Positions 34,211-45,403 of a stretch of 64,000 nucleotides of DNA are shown in pieces (positions within the stretch are counted from its first letter, which is position 1; each line of letters starts with the position of its first letter). The position numbers and the translations under genes are program-made. The DNA comes from Ancylostoma caninum (taxonomy: Eukaryota; Nematoda; Chromadorea; Rhabditida; Ancylostomatidae), in assembly GCA_037903475.1 (NCBI GenBank), contig JBAJFG010000262.1, positions 186,001 through 250,000 of the forward strand, given 5' to 3'. Below the pieces are notes generated by a model. It did not search any database. It was not told the origin of the DNA and saw nothing but the letters and a program-made list of their open reading frames with translations.

Positions 34211-34984
34211 GCATTGCGCGCCAGTTCCGCAGAAGTGCGTTACGCAACTAGTTCACTTCCGTGGGACCACTGCGCGGCGGTACACACAAGCAAAAATGAC
34301 AACCTCACTGGTCAGTGGCTTTACGGTCCGATATAATCATAAAGCCATTTCACATCTGAAGTTTCGCTGAATTCTTGTTGGTCGCACGGGTCTCCCTCTT
34401 ACGGATCTCCCTCCTACGTGGGATCCCAGCCGATTTGCTGCGAGGCTAAGTGGCGCGACCCCGGGTGGAGGATAGGGGATTTACCGCGGACCAAAAGCAG
34501 CCATGCGCTTGCCCTGCGACGCGGGTAGATCTAGGGGATGGACTCCCTAGTTCGACAGTGCTGGATTCGATTCGTGCGGCCGGCATATGAGTGTGAACAT
34601 GGACTGACGCGCGTGGGTGTGTGCAAATGCTTTTGTGCGGACTGTATCCTGTAGTTCGGATTTGGCCAAAAGCTCACACGCTAACGACTGGGAGGCGCAA
34701 GAGAGGCGAGTAGGGGCCGCCTCTAACAAATAAGTCCCTTGTCCACGGGGGAAATTCCTTTTCACCGTAAATCGAATGCCGGCGACAGGCCGTAGTGACA
34801 GGCCGGCTGACGAACACCCCATCTCACATCACATGGATCATGACGCCAAATGGATTTGAGAAGAATGCTACGGCGTACGCGGGAATCGACGCCCACTCGC
34901 GGGGCCCGGTGAGTGTGGACAATGATATGCGAGGGTCCTCGATGCTTCGCGAACGGCGGCATCGGTGGGCAAGCAGGAGAGTCG

Positions 34985-35640
34985 TTAAGGGTCACAGCGT
35001 AGCCAATACGCGTATTGCGACTTTGAACGTTGGCACGTTGACAGGTCGCTCATATGAGCTAGCAGCAGCACTACAACGCCGACGAATCGACCTATGCGCT
35101 GGGCAGGAGACAAGATGGTCAGGAAGCAAGTCCATAGACATCGAATGCGGCTACAAGATCGTCTATAATGGCAGTCCAGGTACAAGGAACGGCGTCGGGG
35201 TCATCGTTTCTGAAAGGTCCAGGGATTCCATAGCAGTCGTAGAGCGTTTTGACGACCGTCTTATGGAGATTGTTATCGTCACGCAAGAAGGGCGCATTCA
35301 CTTCTTCACGGCATATGCCCCACAGACTGGATGCAGCGATCGGGTCAAGGATGACTTCTGGACACTGATAGGTGAGACGACCGCAGCAATACCACCAGAA
35401 GACACAATCATCATTGCGGGAGATCTGAATGGCCACGTAGGAGTGACGAAAGACGGCTACAGGTGCCACGATGGCTTCGGATACGGGGTGCGCAACGACG
35501 ATGGTGAGCGTATACTCGACTACGCCGAGTCTCACAATCTTGTCATAGCGAACACGAAGTTCCGAAAGCGACCATCCCACCTTGTTACTTTCTACAGTGG
35601 TGGCAACAGGACACAGATCGATTACGTCCTCGTGAGGTAA
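34985..35640 (+). pseudogene. RTE endonuclease domain
   Basis: This is the apurinic-type endonuclease that nicks the target. The open frame begins at 34,795; the domain begins ATLNVGTLTGRSYELA and contains QETRWSG (catalytic Glu), FFTAYAPQTG, IIAGDLNGHVG (catalytic Asp/Asn) and RTQIDYVLVR. A TAA at 35,638-35,640 stops it; in the same frame downstream follows the expected end of the domain with SQHRPLIC (Gln replaces the usual Asp before His). The upstream 60 codons are of uncertain use. Confidence 0.75.
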
Positions 35641-36738
35641 CGAGACCAGAAGCTTGTCGCGGACGCAAAAGTTGTGCCTTACGAGACGGTCACGTCCCAG
35701 CATCGACCGCTAATCTGCACGATGATAATCACTCCGCCAAATCAGAGGCGCGTCGAGCGATGTAGGCCGGCTCGAATCAGATGGTGGAGACTAAGAGTAA
35801 GACAAGTAGATGTCATCACCAAGATCAAGTTGCCACCTGTCACGAACGTAGATGAGACATGGCAAGGGGCTACCAATAATATCCTTGCGGCAGCTCGTTC
35901 CGAACTTGGCAGTACCAAACCAGACCGACGGAAGATCGAAAGAAAGACTTGGCTTTGGACGGAGGAAGTGAGAACGAAAGTGCGCGAAAAGAAGCGTTTG
36001 TACCATCTCTTCCTTGACAACAGAACGGCAGGCAACTGGAGCAGTTACAGGGAGGCGAAGAGGGCTGCGAAGAAGGTTGTGGCCGCTGCAAAAGCGACTC
36101 ATTACGATGAAGTCTGTAAGAAGTTGGACTCGAAAGACGGTGAGCGCTTTATTTACCGATTTGCGAAGTCGCGTCAGCGCCAAGCAGACGATGTCGAGAA
36201 GTTTCACGGCATTAACGATGAACAAAGCCATCTTCTCATGGACCGCAAGATGGCGACGCAACGATGGAGGGATTATTTTGAGAAAGTCTCCACAGAAGAA
36301 TTTGCGCTTCCTTCTGTCCCAGAAATCCCGTCCATCTTCGGACCGGTACAGCCGATCACCATCGAAGAGACCATGTTTGCATTGAAACGTATGAAGCTAG
36401 GCAAGGCGACTGGTCCAGATGATATGGCAGCGGAAGTGTGGAAGGCACAGGGTTGGAGCTCCGCTGAATGGTTGACGAAATTTTTCAACTTGGCAATAGC
36501 GGAAAAGAAGGTGCCCGAGGACTGGCAACGAAGCATCACCATCCCGATCTGGAAAGGTAAGGGCAGTCCCGCAGGTTGCGCGAACTATAGGCCAATCCGT
36601 CTGTTGTCGCATACCATGAAGTTCTTCGAGCGTATCATTGATCGCCGGATTCGTAAAATCGTTCAACTATCCCCGAACCAGTGCGGTTTTGTACCCGGAT
36701 GCGGACTACCGATGCCATCCATGCTGACCGTCTCCTGA
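35641..36738 (+). pseudogene. RTE linker and N-terminal RT domain
   Basis: It continues in the endonuclease frame after the TAA. A basic linker (RRKIERKTWLWTEEVRTKV) leads to RT motifs: KATGPDDMAAEVWK, WKGKGSPAGCANYRPIRLLS and FFERIIDRR. Near 36,700 (NQCGFVPGCG) the frame changes and this reading ends at 36,736-36,738. Confidence 0.75.
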
Positions 36739-37822
36739 TCGAGAAGCATCGTGAGAAGAAATGGCCACTGCACCTAGCGTTCCTCGACCTGGAGAAGGCC
36801 TTCGATCGCGTTCCGCACGAAGTAATCTGATACGCAATGCGGCTTCAAGGCATTCCGGAGCTTCTCAGACGTGTGCAGATGCTTTACGCTGATCATAGGA
36901 GTAAAGTGCAGGCGGCAGCGGGCATACGACAGAGTTCCCCACAACCGTTGGCGTACACCAAGGCTCAGCTCTCTCTCCGCTCCTTTTCATCGTTGTCATG
37001 GATGCCCTCACAAAGGACCTTCAAAGACCGGTGCCTTAGACGCTGTTGTATGCCGACGACGTAATGCTAGCATCTGAAGACAAGGGTGAGCTTGAACGGC
37101 AGACGCAAGCGTGGAGTGACCGACTGGCACGGTTTGGCCTTCGCCTCAACATTAAGAAGACCGTATATCTGACCACAGACGAACACGAGCCCGGCACTAT
37201 TAAAGTTAATGGCATGAATCTCCCGAGAGCCACTGCGTTCAAATACCTCGGTTCAATGGTCTCATCGGACGGCAGTCTCGCTCATGAGATGATCGCACGC
37301 GTTAACGCTGCGTGGCTGAAGTGGCGCTCACTGACTGGTGTGCTGTGCGACAAGAGCATCCCAGACCGCCTGAAGTCGAAGATCTACCGAACAGTGGTAC
37401 GCCCGGTCGCGCTCTATGGTGCCGAATGTTGGCCTGCCACCAAGGAAATGGAGCGCCGAATCAACGTCATGGAAATGAGGATGCTGCGGTGGATGGGTGG
37501 CATTACGCAGCTGGATCGCTTCTGCAACCAGGACATACGGCAGCGATTTGGAGTTACTGCGATAGCCGACAAGCTCCGTGAGGCGCGTCTGCGATGGTTC
37601 GGCCACGTTCTCCGTGCTGATGGCGATAAAGTCTGTAGGATTGGCTTCAATCTAGAAGTACCAGGAAAGCGACCGAAAGGACGACCAAAGCAAAGATGGC
37701 TTGACACTCTGCACGCCGACCTCAAGCTGGTTAGGATCCATCCCGACCAGGCGCACGACAGGGCAATATGGCGTCAAAGGATCAGCAAAGCGGACCCCGC
37801 TACGAAACGGGAAAAACGCTAG
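36690..37822 (+). pseudogene. RTE catalytic RT and C-terminal domain
   Basis: After the frame change the reading gives LHLAFLDLEKAFDRVPHE (motif A Asp), then a TGA where tryptophan is usual (about 36,827-36,829), IPELLRRVQMLYADH, a damaged QGSALSPLLF motif, a TAG just before TLLYADDVMLAS (motif C, about 37,048-37,060), and an intact 250-codon tail: FKYLGSMVSSDGS, VALYGAECWPATK, RWFGHVLRADGD, GRPKQRWLDTLHADL. The tail is typical of RTE/related elements. At least two tryptophan-to-stop changes and two frame changes are present. Confidence 0.75.
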
Positions 37823-37889
37823 GAAGAAGAAGCAACAAAACTGAGCTCCGTACATGAGAAGGGTATGATAACGCTCATTCTCTCTCCTG

Positions 37890-38060
37890 CATCCTGCTGC
37901 GGTCTTCCGGTTTTCTGCTGCGGTCCTTCTGTTCCTTCCGAACCACTCTAACAAGATTCGGAAGAAAACGTTCTGCTGCGGTCATTCCGAAAACTTTGTC
38001 TCTGCGTCTCTCGCTTCTTGACCACATGAGCGCGATCTCCTTCTGCTGCGGTCCTTTCGA
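37890..38060. repeat. CTGCTGCGGTC repeats 3' of the RTE element
   Basis: The phrase CTGCTGCGGTC(C)TTC occurs at about 37,893, 37,914, 37,973 and 38,044, partly as the inverted partner of the segment at 34,081-34,160. The RTE element may have landed in a fold-back repeat. Confidence 0.55.
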
Positions 38061-38240
38061 CATTTAATCTGAGATTTTTTCCACGGAGCTCCGAGAACTA
38101 CATACGAATCAAAGGCGGTGAATGTTCCAATTCTATTTTGATGTCGGTTATTAAACTTCATTTTTTCGCAGATGAATCTTTGAAGCCTTGAAGATGCTGT
38201 AGTATTCTGTGCTAGGCATGAAGTCTATGCTGGTTGGAAT

Positions 38241-39371
38241 CAGGGATGTGCGTAATAAAAAATTTGATTTTCGTAAATCGTAAATCGTAAACTTCCCAAA
38301 AGCGCCGTAAATCGTAAACCGTAAATCGTAACAAAAGAAACTGGAAACCACTGGTAGGATCCAAAAAATCTTGATTGTTTGAAGCAAAATCATCCTTAGA
38401 GCGTTTAGAGTTATCGCTGCGAAACTACTCCTCAGCCAATTCCTTATCTTTTCCTGAGATTGATGGTATTGTGAAGAGGGAACAACTTTTCTTTTGTTCT
38501 TTTTGAGGGCAATCCAGTTCTGAGCTAAATATTATTCATAGAGGTTGAGAGAATTCTTTTTATTCTGACCAGTGCTTTTAAAATGAACACAATAGATGGT
38601 TCTGTTCTCAGAACAACCAAACATTCCAAATAAGTCCGGAGACTGGTTCCAGAGAGGTCTAATAAGACGAAACGCTTATGCGATTTATCAGATGACACTG
38701 CAAGGCCTTCAGCATATGAGCATTCAATGCCACTTCTAAAATCGCATTGAGCATATGAGTATACAGTGCCACTTCTAAAATCAAGTTGAATGTGATGCGA
38801 ATACCAAAAGGGATCATTTATCAATTAAGTAGTTCAGTTGGCACTATCAATAGGTTCGTATGAGCTCCGTCGCTAAGCAAAAAAACCACGAACTGCAGAA
38901 TGCCACAGTTAGTACCGGAAATAATGTGAAACTTATTGACAAACGACGGGGACTCGGTGGGCAGCGCGATCTTCCTGCAAGAGCTTATCACTCTCTGGAA
39001 AAAGATCTGAAAGAAGACGATACTCGAACTTCTTGTGGCCTTTCATATCATCCTCATGGTTCTAGCAAATCTTTTCAACAGAGAACTTGGAAGCTAGTCC
39101 GGGACGAGACCACGTTTACAAATGATTTAAGTTACTGGTATAACTGAGAGAATCCGCTCTTAATATCGCTGTGGAATGCAGACGTAAACAAATGGGGCAT
39201 ATTTGTACACGGACCACAAGAGCTATGGCAAGATTCCTTTCTTGTAGTTATTTACGATTCTGTTACGAAATTTAGCCCACTTTTTCGTAAATCGTAAATC
39301 GTAAGAAAATCGCAAAAAATGACCGTAAATCGTAATTCGTAAATCGTAAATCGTAATTACGCACACCCCTG
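38241..39371. mobile_element. hAT-type non-autonomous element with 8-bp target duplication
   Basis: Flanked on both sides by GTTGGAAT (38,233-38,240 and 39,372-39,379), an exact 8-bp duplication as made by hAT transposases. Ends are CAGGGATGTGCGTAAT and the complement of CAGGGGTGTGCGTAAT (15 of 16). Both subterminal zones carry tandem CGTAAATCGTAAATCGTAA motifs. The interior holds no hAT transposase; an open frame at 38,860-39,147 (+) is unexplained. Confidence 0.9.
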
Positions 39372-39379
39372 GTTGGAAT

Positions 39380-41720
39380 GGAGCTCCTGGATGAAAAACT
39401 CAAATTTTTCATTCACTTACATATGTTAGTAGTTTCCGCATAAGCACACTCGTAGAGAAAGTGAACATTCTATGGTTTTGAGCAAAGATCCGCTTTTCAA
39501 CGCTTCTGAGGCAATCCTCAGTAAGGAATCACTTGTGCTGACGTGCACGTATAGGACACTAGTGATGACAATTCTTAGAATTCTTCTCAAATGGCAATTT
39601 TTCCGTGTGCACAAGAAGGTCATCTTTTAGAATATTCTTCGCGTTTTGATGCAGGAGAGGTGGATTATTAATGCTCGACCTACATAGGTTGTCGAACTAT
39701 TTCGAGCCCTTTTGTTTTCTGGTCTCTCAGTGGCATTCTATTATTCTCTGCAATTCTTCCTGTTTCATGTTTCATTTGCCTTTGCACTAATGCACTCTTC
39801 ACATTTCCTAGATTATACTCGAACCGTTGATTCGATTTAATGTAGTTTCTTCCGCCGTTGTGGGCCCTTTTGAGGTTTTCACTTGCATATTCGAAGAGGA
39901 CTTAATGAAATGCCGTTTCTTCAAAAGGGGTATCGTATTGATTTTAACTCAGGCAGACCTACTTTGAGTCCTGATCAGTAAACTCCATCAAATAGGTTAG
40001 AATTTGTAATTCTGGTTGCTCTATGTACTAACGAACCTATTAGGACAAGAAGGTCAGTCATGAATGCGAGCAGGATCAGAAGAAAAAGTGAAGTCTTGAA
40101 GAGAGTTGACGTCCTTAGCTCGAATGACACACATCGGTGCACTTTTTGTTAATGATTACAATGGCATCAAACAAAAGATCCACTTTCTTAATGCTGCAGT
40201 GGCAAATTAAGGTGTCTTATAATTATGGTACTCACTATGGTACTCACTATGGTAATACTTATACACTTTGGCAACGCCTCTTCTCTCCCCCCCCCCCCCC
40301 TTCAGATATTGCTAATAACCAGCTTAATGTATTAGTTCTATTTAGAGTTTCAAGTTTCACAATTTGAAAGACGGCACATTGCAGCTGAGATGATTCATGA
40401 CTTCGTCGACAGGTTGAAGTGGTTGACCTACATCTCGTGAAGACGTTGACCAACATCTCGTGATGGCGTGAGGGTGGGGGAGTGGGAAAAAAGTGGGGTC
40501 TTGGGAAAAAAAAGGAAAACCCAGATGGAAGATAAGATTGATAAAAATATTAACTATAATAATAAATGACCAATAAAAATTATATCAAAGATAACAATAA
40601 AAGTAAACAAATAAAAAAAAACTAATACAAGATCTTTATTTGTATTGTGAAGTAACTTCGAAATCGAAAATTTGACGACCCATCTCGGGGAGGGGGGGGG
40701 GGGGCGCCACCCTCACCCTGCGTCCGCCACTGCACAGTACATATAGTGTGACAACAAAGTCTTTGGCCAAATATAACGAATTGTAAAACTGGGACTAGAT
40801 GGGCTAGCAAACTGGAAATTTACCTGGACTAAACATAATAGAATTCATATGCTTTAAGAATCCACTCTTTGGTTTTGGATATCCCTCTTGACTCCTCCGT
40901 AGAGTCGACAAAACTGTCGGCGACTATAACGCACAAGTGCCGCAACTTGGTCGAACTTTTATGATCTTGTTTCTTCATTAGATCTACACCAAAAAGGCTG
41001 GTATCTTAGCAAGTTTTAGCGCAAATCCTGTGTTCTAAGAATCTTTCCTCAGAGCTCCAGAGGTTCCCGTTTAAGGGAGCACGCTAATTAACAAGCAAAT
41101 ATGATCGGTTCGGTAAAATCAGGAACTGGGAGGTCCGAACCAACCTTCTATAGCTTTTTCTTCTGGAACTTCAGGAAAACCTAGATCAGATGCTCACCCT
41201 ATTTTTATCAGATGTGCTTAAGCCTATGAAATAACACAACTCTCAGGATTTCGCACTGCTCACTTTTGCCCTTTGTTTTGTGAATTTCAGTGGGAAAAAG
41301 TGGGAATGGCAATTTATTGTCCTTTTCCGGTCAACAAAACCAGTTCACGCACGGATCTCCCTAGGATGGAAAGCTACCGTCTCGAATACTGGGAAGGAAA
41401 TTGAAGAATTGGAGAGCCAACTAAAAGAAGTTCTCGGAAAAGATGTGAACTAGACTCTACTTTCCCATCTCTACCTCGTTTCATGTTTGCATGCAAAATT
41501 CAAATAGAGCGATGGGTTACTCAATTTTGCACATGTGTTCGAGATATTTGGGTAGTCAAAACTAGTCAAAATGAACACAAAGTCATGGGTTTCCCGGCAA
41601 CGGACAAGGAATAATTGCTGCAAAGCCTTTGACCGAAGACTTTGTTTTCACCCTGTATGTTTTATCAAGTCCCTCGGTGCCAAAAAATAGAATTTCCACC
41701 ACATTACTACACGCATTGGG
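39380..41720. other. No gene recognised; homopolymer-rich patches
   Basis: Contains (C)13 near 40,289, (G)13 near 40,689 and AT-rich runs at 40,540-40,620. A possible transposon end CAGTGGCGGACGCAGGG lies on the minus strand at about 40,733, but no partner end was found. No coding feature is supported. Confidence 0.3.
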
Positions 41721-41730
41721 AGATCGGCAA

Positions 41731-41805
41731 GAGACCAGGTGGCCGTGTGGGGCGGGCACGCGACTGTTGGGCTTAAGATCGAGGGTTTGAACCCCGTCAA
41801 GAGCA
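41731..41805 (+). repeat. tRNA-like (Leu-type) sequence, probable SINE or pseudogene
   Basis: GGTGGCCGTGTGGGGCGG resembles a tRNA A box and GGGTTTGAACCCCG a box B; between them CTTAAGAT resembles a leucine anticodon loop. Acceptor pairing is poor. A tRNA-derived repeat is more likely than a functional tRNA gene. Confidence 0.45.
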
Positions 41806-43009
41806 TCTGCATTCTTGTTTTTAATTTCTACCATGTTATTGGAAACAAATTGAAAAGGTAAGAAGACAATACCTATAGTTAGCGTCGTACCAGTCACGGA
41901 ATAACTTCACCATATTAGCATATTAGAAGTAGTTCACTGATCGTAGAATTTAGTGTTCACGCCAGACAGGCTCCATTCCGATCTGAGAGCCTGGCCTCTT
42001 GCACTCCCCTTGCCAGGTGAATTACACGAAGAAGTGAAGGTGACTCGGACTCTGGTAATTTTATATTTCACCACCAAAACGAACACCATCTGCTCAGAAT
42101 ACAATGTTCAGTGTTTGATGGAATTATTTATAGCGGAGTCACTCACTTGCAGCCGCTGCTAGTGAACCCCACTGTTATCTTCAGAGATCCTGTCAGAAAT
42201 GGTTGCAAATGTATCGCGTAATCCTCAGTAGTATCGAAGAAGAAGAATAAATTCGAGAAGGAAATTCAAAAGTGGTGGGAAAAGTTTCCGACAACCTAAT
42301 TTTTCTCCACTTAGACGACGCCTTATCATATCGATGATACTATTTTCCTACAATTCCAGGGATTTCCGTGAAGGGATACACAGGTCATTCGATATTATCC
42401 TCTCAATCAACGTTTCTATCCCTTAGCTTCGGGCCATTGTTCCATCCTTCCATGAAAAGTGGCGCTGGTGGTGACAGAGGCGAAGGTTGTCAGATATCTA
42501 AATACCTATGGAGAGGGAAGGGGGGGGGGGGAGGATGGGGCACCATTGCCAGTTGCGTAAGTTTACAATACACATTTGCCAGTCTGTAGTTTCTGAGTTA
42601 CAGTGACAGGGAGAACACATCCCATAAAGAATCATAACGTGAAATGGCATAGCAGTTATGTTCCGTGTGTTTGTTGCGTTTGGCCACAGGTGAGACCGGC
42701 TATAAGCGACGTATGAGGTTGGCTAAACAGGAGTGCGTGCTGCCTTTTTTCCTCTCACTAAGCGTCTCATTGGACCTTCTCGTTCGAATATCTCACATCG
42801 CATGTAAGGCTAATTCATAATATATGTGATGAAAATTGATCTACATTCTCCAACTTTATAGTTTGAAGAAAAACCATATAGCAAACCAGAATTCTAGAGA
42901 TTTTCGTGCTACACAATGTAAAACGAAAAGAAAAGGATTTTTTTGCATTGCACTGATCACACTCATAGAAACTTCAATTTCCTTGAACTAAATTGAACCG
43001 AAATCACAG
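41806..43009. other. No gene recognised
   Basis: No supported feature; there is a G-rich run near 42,520. Confidence 0.25.
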
Positions 43010-43818
43010 GCTCTAATTGATCTCCAATCGCTGTCACCTTCGAATTCAGTGTCTAGCCCTCACACTGAGCCGCAGTATACCTCCTCACCTCTCAACCAGG
43101 AGCTGCTAGTGTTGCTAAGAAGGTTATCCTCGATTCTGTCGACGTCTACGCTTTATCTAGTGGCAGGAGAACGTACAAGAACAATTGCCACAGGAGCAGG
43201 TAAATTCGGTCCAGTTTTGGTAATGCGATACCCTGTTCTTGAGCTGAGCATGGTCTACGCGCGACCCGTAGTGAAACTCTTTCGTTGTTTTGGTAGCATT
43301 CACAGGTGTATTAAACTGAGATCGTTCTGTCAAATAACATGGAAACGTACTCTTCGTATTCTCGTTTTAAGGTATGCTTCGAAGCCATTGTTGGTCAGGT
43401 CCAAGAGTCTAATGAAGTTCCACAGTGCGTCAAAACTGCAATAGAGGAAATGGCAAGACAACTAAATGCAGTATTCAAAGAGAACAGTGAGTTTCGAAGA
43501 AGAAATTGCATTCCGGAATTACGTAGAGAGATTCAAATGTTGAGACAAAAATTGAGGGAGTATGAATCCAATGATCAGAGTCTCACGTCGTCCGAAAACG
43601 AAGCTTATATTAATAATTCGTTTAGTGGAAATCATAATCATAGATTACTTTCCCAGCATGATCTAGATGAGTTTCATGAATGTGAGGGTCTTCGATCAGT
43701 TGTAATAAGTGGAATTCGTGAATCGTCCTCACCATACATGAAAGAACGTCTTCAGCATGATTTCGATAGCGTTTTGTCTGTTTTAACCTTCTTAGGAAAT
43801 GAGGCTTATCCGAACTAG
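43010..43818 (+). CDS. Gag-like coiled-coil protein, truncated
   Basis: A likely exon 43,010-43,199 (acceptor ATCACAG, donor GTAAAT) is followed by a second open segment ending at 43,818. The second begins near 43,339 and reads a heptad-rich coiled coil (IPELRREIQMLRQKLREYE), then LRSVVISGIRES and DSVLSVLTFLGNEAYP. This order, coiled coil followed by a VISG-type domain, is that of an abundant nematode Gag/ORF1-like RNA-binding family linked to retroelements. The family normally continues past this point; here it stops exactly at the CTAG hairpin of the repeat that follows. A plausible continuation of the family is at 57,264. Exon joining between the two segments is uncertain. Confidence 0.45.
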
Positions 43819-44700
43819 CGCCCCTTTGGGACGCTAGAAAGTGGGGTGGGGCAGCCACTTGGGATGTGTGCAGAAGCTTCGCACTTGCCAAATATCTAGA
43901 AAATTGAAAGAAGAAGAACCAATTATTAAATGGGGCCCAAACATGAAGCCCTTCTTATGAGTTGACTATAAGTATGAGAAGTCCGTTCTCCATCGTATGG
44001 TGTATTCGTGCGTATTCCTCATTACCCGGCGAACGCAGACGCTTTCTCCATCGCAGGAACTGTATCCTGTTGGGCTGTGTTCCATCGGTGGACCCGTATT
44101 CTGGCGTCATCTTCAATGTTAGGCCACAGTGAACCCGTTCATCGTCGGCGGAACCGTATCCTGGTATTCTGCACTTTACTGAGTCACAGCGAGCCAATCC
44201 TATACTGGCGGACCGTGTCCTGGTGTTATCCACACCACTGGGTCACGGCGGGCCCTTCCTCCACCTGAGCGCCCGCCACAGTTAGGGCAAGGTGGATCCT
44301 TTCTCCAGGGGCGTGCTCGCATCCCGGCATTCTCAACACTCGGACCAAAGTGAACCCGTATCCTGACGTTCTTCACATCGCTGGGCTACGACGGGCTTCC
44401 TCCATCGGTGGACCAGCGTTCTCGCGATTTTCTCCCTGTAGAACCGTGGCGGGTCCCCCTACATCACTGGCCCACGCGGACCCGTTCTCTGTCGACGGGC
44501 CCGTACCCTGGCGTCGCCCACACCATTGAGCCACGGCGGGCCCTTTCTCCATCGGTGGACCCGTATCCTGGCGTCCCTCTACCACTGGGCCACGGTGGGC
44601 CCTTTCTCCATCTGTGGACCCGCATCCTGGCGTTCCCCACATCACAGGGCCACCGTGGGCCCTTTCTCCATCGTGTCCGTATATTGTTGATTGGTTACAC
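43816..44700 (-). mobile_element. Hairpin-ended repeat with 59-bp minisatellite, copy 1
   Basis: Starts with a hairpin whose arms are CTAGCGCCCC and GGGACGCTAG (43,816-43,839), then AAAGTGGGGTGGGGCAGCC, about 180 bp of unique sequence, and a tandem array from about 44,040 whose units carry GGACCCGTATCCTGGCG at a 59-60 bp spacing (e.g. 44,501, 44,561, 44,620). Homologous copies are at 57,841 and 63,095. Strand is given so that the hairpin is at the 3' end followed by T, as in Helitron/Helentron-like elements; this assignment is a hypothesis. Confidence 0.6.
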
Positions 44701-44738
44701 AATGTCATACCTTGATATATTGAGGCTTTCACTCTGTG

Positions 44739-44832
44739 TTAGTGCAGACGCTTTCTCGAAACGAACGGATGTCGTGACTAAGAAATCGCTGCGAGAATTC
44801 GCCGCAATAGCATCCATCAGCTGGGGTGACCC
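44739..44832 (+). CDS. Possible exon next to the retrovirus insertion
   Basis: Acceptor GTTAGTGCAG, open frame reading DAFSKRTDVVTKKSLREF and IASISWGDP, then donor-like GTAGGT. The retrovirus is inserted 12 bases after it. No family match; a partner exon might start after TTGCAG at about 55,649. Weak evidence. Confidence 0.2.
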
Positions 44833-44840
44833 GTAGGTCC

Positions 44841-44844
44841 AGCC
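44841..44844. repeat. Target-site duplication of the retrovirus, left
   Basis: AGCC here matches AGCC at 55,621-55,624. If the C shared with the LTR end is counted, the duplication is CAGCC (5 bp), the usual size for BEL/Pao elements. Confidence 0.7.
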
Positions 44845-45364
44845 TATCGGGATTTGGGTTGTAGCTCGCCTTAGTTGGTAGTTGCCACGCGGGACTGCTT
44901 CTGCGCCGCTACCTCAAACTTGGGTAATTAAACCTTTATCTCAATTTTAATAACTCTAACAACAACGGTAACGGTAATAACAACGATAATGCTGATAATG
45001 TGATGAGATGGTATTGATAAAGTGAATGAGATGCAATGATAAAGTGAATGGCAAGGATACACTGTATGAGAGGCAACGATAAAGTGAATGATATGGCAAG
45101 GATACAGCGATGGCTTTCCTCTGGAAGTACTCACCACAAGTGACATTGCTATGTTTATGGAATGGGCGTGCGCGGACTGATGCAGCTGGTGCAGCTGCAG
45201 ATAAAGAAAGAAGTCAGTCCGCGCACAAAGAGCCCGAAAAGACTCTTCATCGAGTCAGAATTCCTGCTGTTAGGATGAGTCATAGACTCTTAAAGTGCAG
45301 GAATTCTGGCTCGGAATTAAAGCTTGGATTCAGATCAGAGATAACGACGTGGGAGTCGTTATAC
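44845..45364 (-). repeat. Retroviral LTR (3' LTR in element sense)
   Basis: 520 bp, identical by eye and without gaps to 55,101-55,620 (constant offset 10,256). In element sense it starts GTATAACGACTCCC and ends CCCGATA; it lacks the usual TG..CA ends. Just inside lies a short purine stretch (GGGGA) that may be part of the polypurine tract. Confidence 0.92.
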
Positions 45365-45403
45365 TCCCCGGGCGGCGGATGAACGTTGAGCGCCGTAGTC
45401 GTT

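Larger units (their letters stand above)
34400..37835 (+). mobile_element. RTE-type non-LTR retrotransposon, decayed
   Basis: An untranslated leader (about 34,400-34,980), an AP-type endonuclease domain, a reverse-transcriptase domain and a short C-terminal domain lie in order, followed by GAAGAAGAAG (about 37,821-37,830), a typical RTE-like 3' tail. The 5' boundary is approximate, and no certain target duplication was seen. Several stops and frame changes show that it is inactive. Confidence 0.8.

Noticed and set aside
35119..35703. Long antisense open frame in the endonuclease of the RTE element
   Set aside because: It is a reverse-strand shadow of the conserved endonuclease reading.
40190..40735. 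Possible transposon bounded by CAGTGGC at the left and its inverse at 40,733
   Set aside because: Only seven bases agree between the ends and the flanks show no target duplication.
44928..45146. Open frame of 72 codons repeated identically at 55,184-55,402
   Set aside because: Both lie inside the LTRs; the duplication is explained by the long terminal repeat and not by a gene pair.
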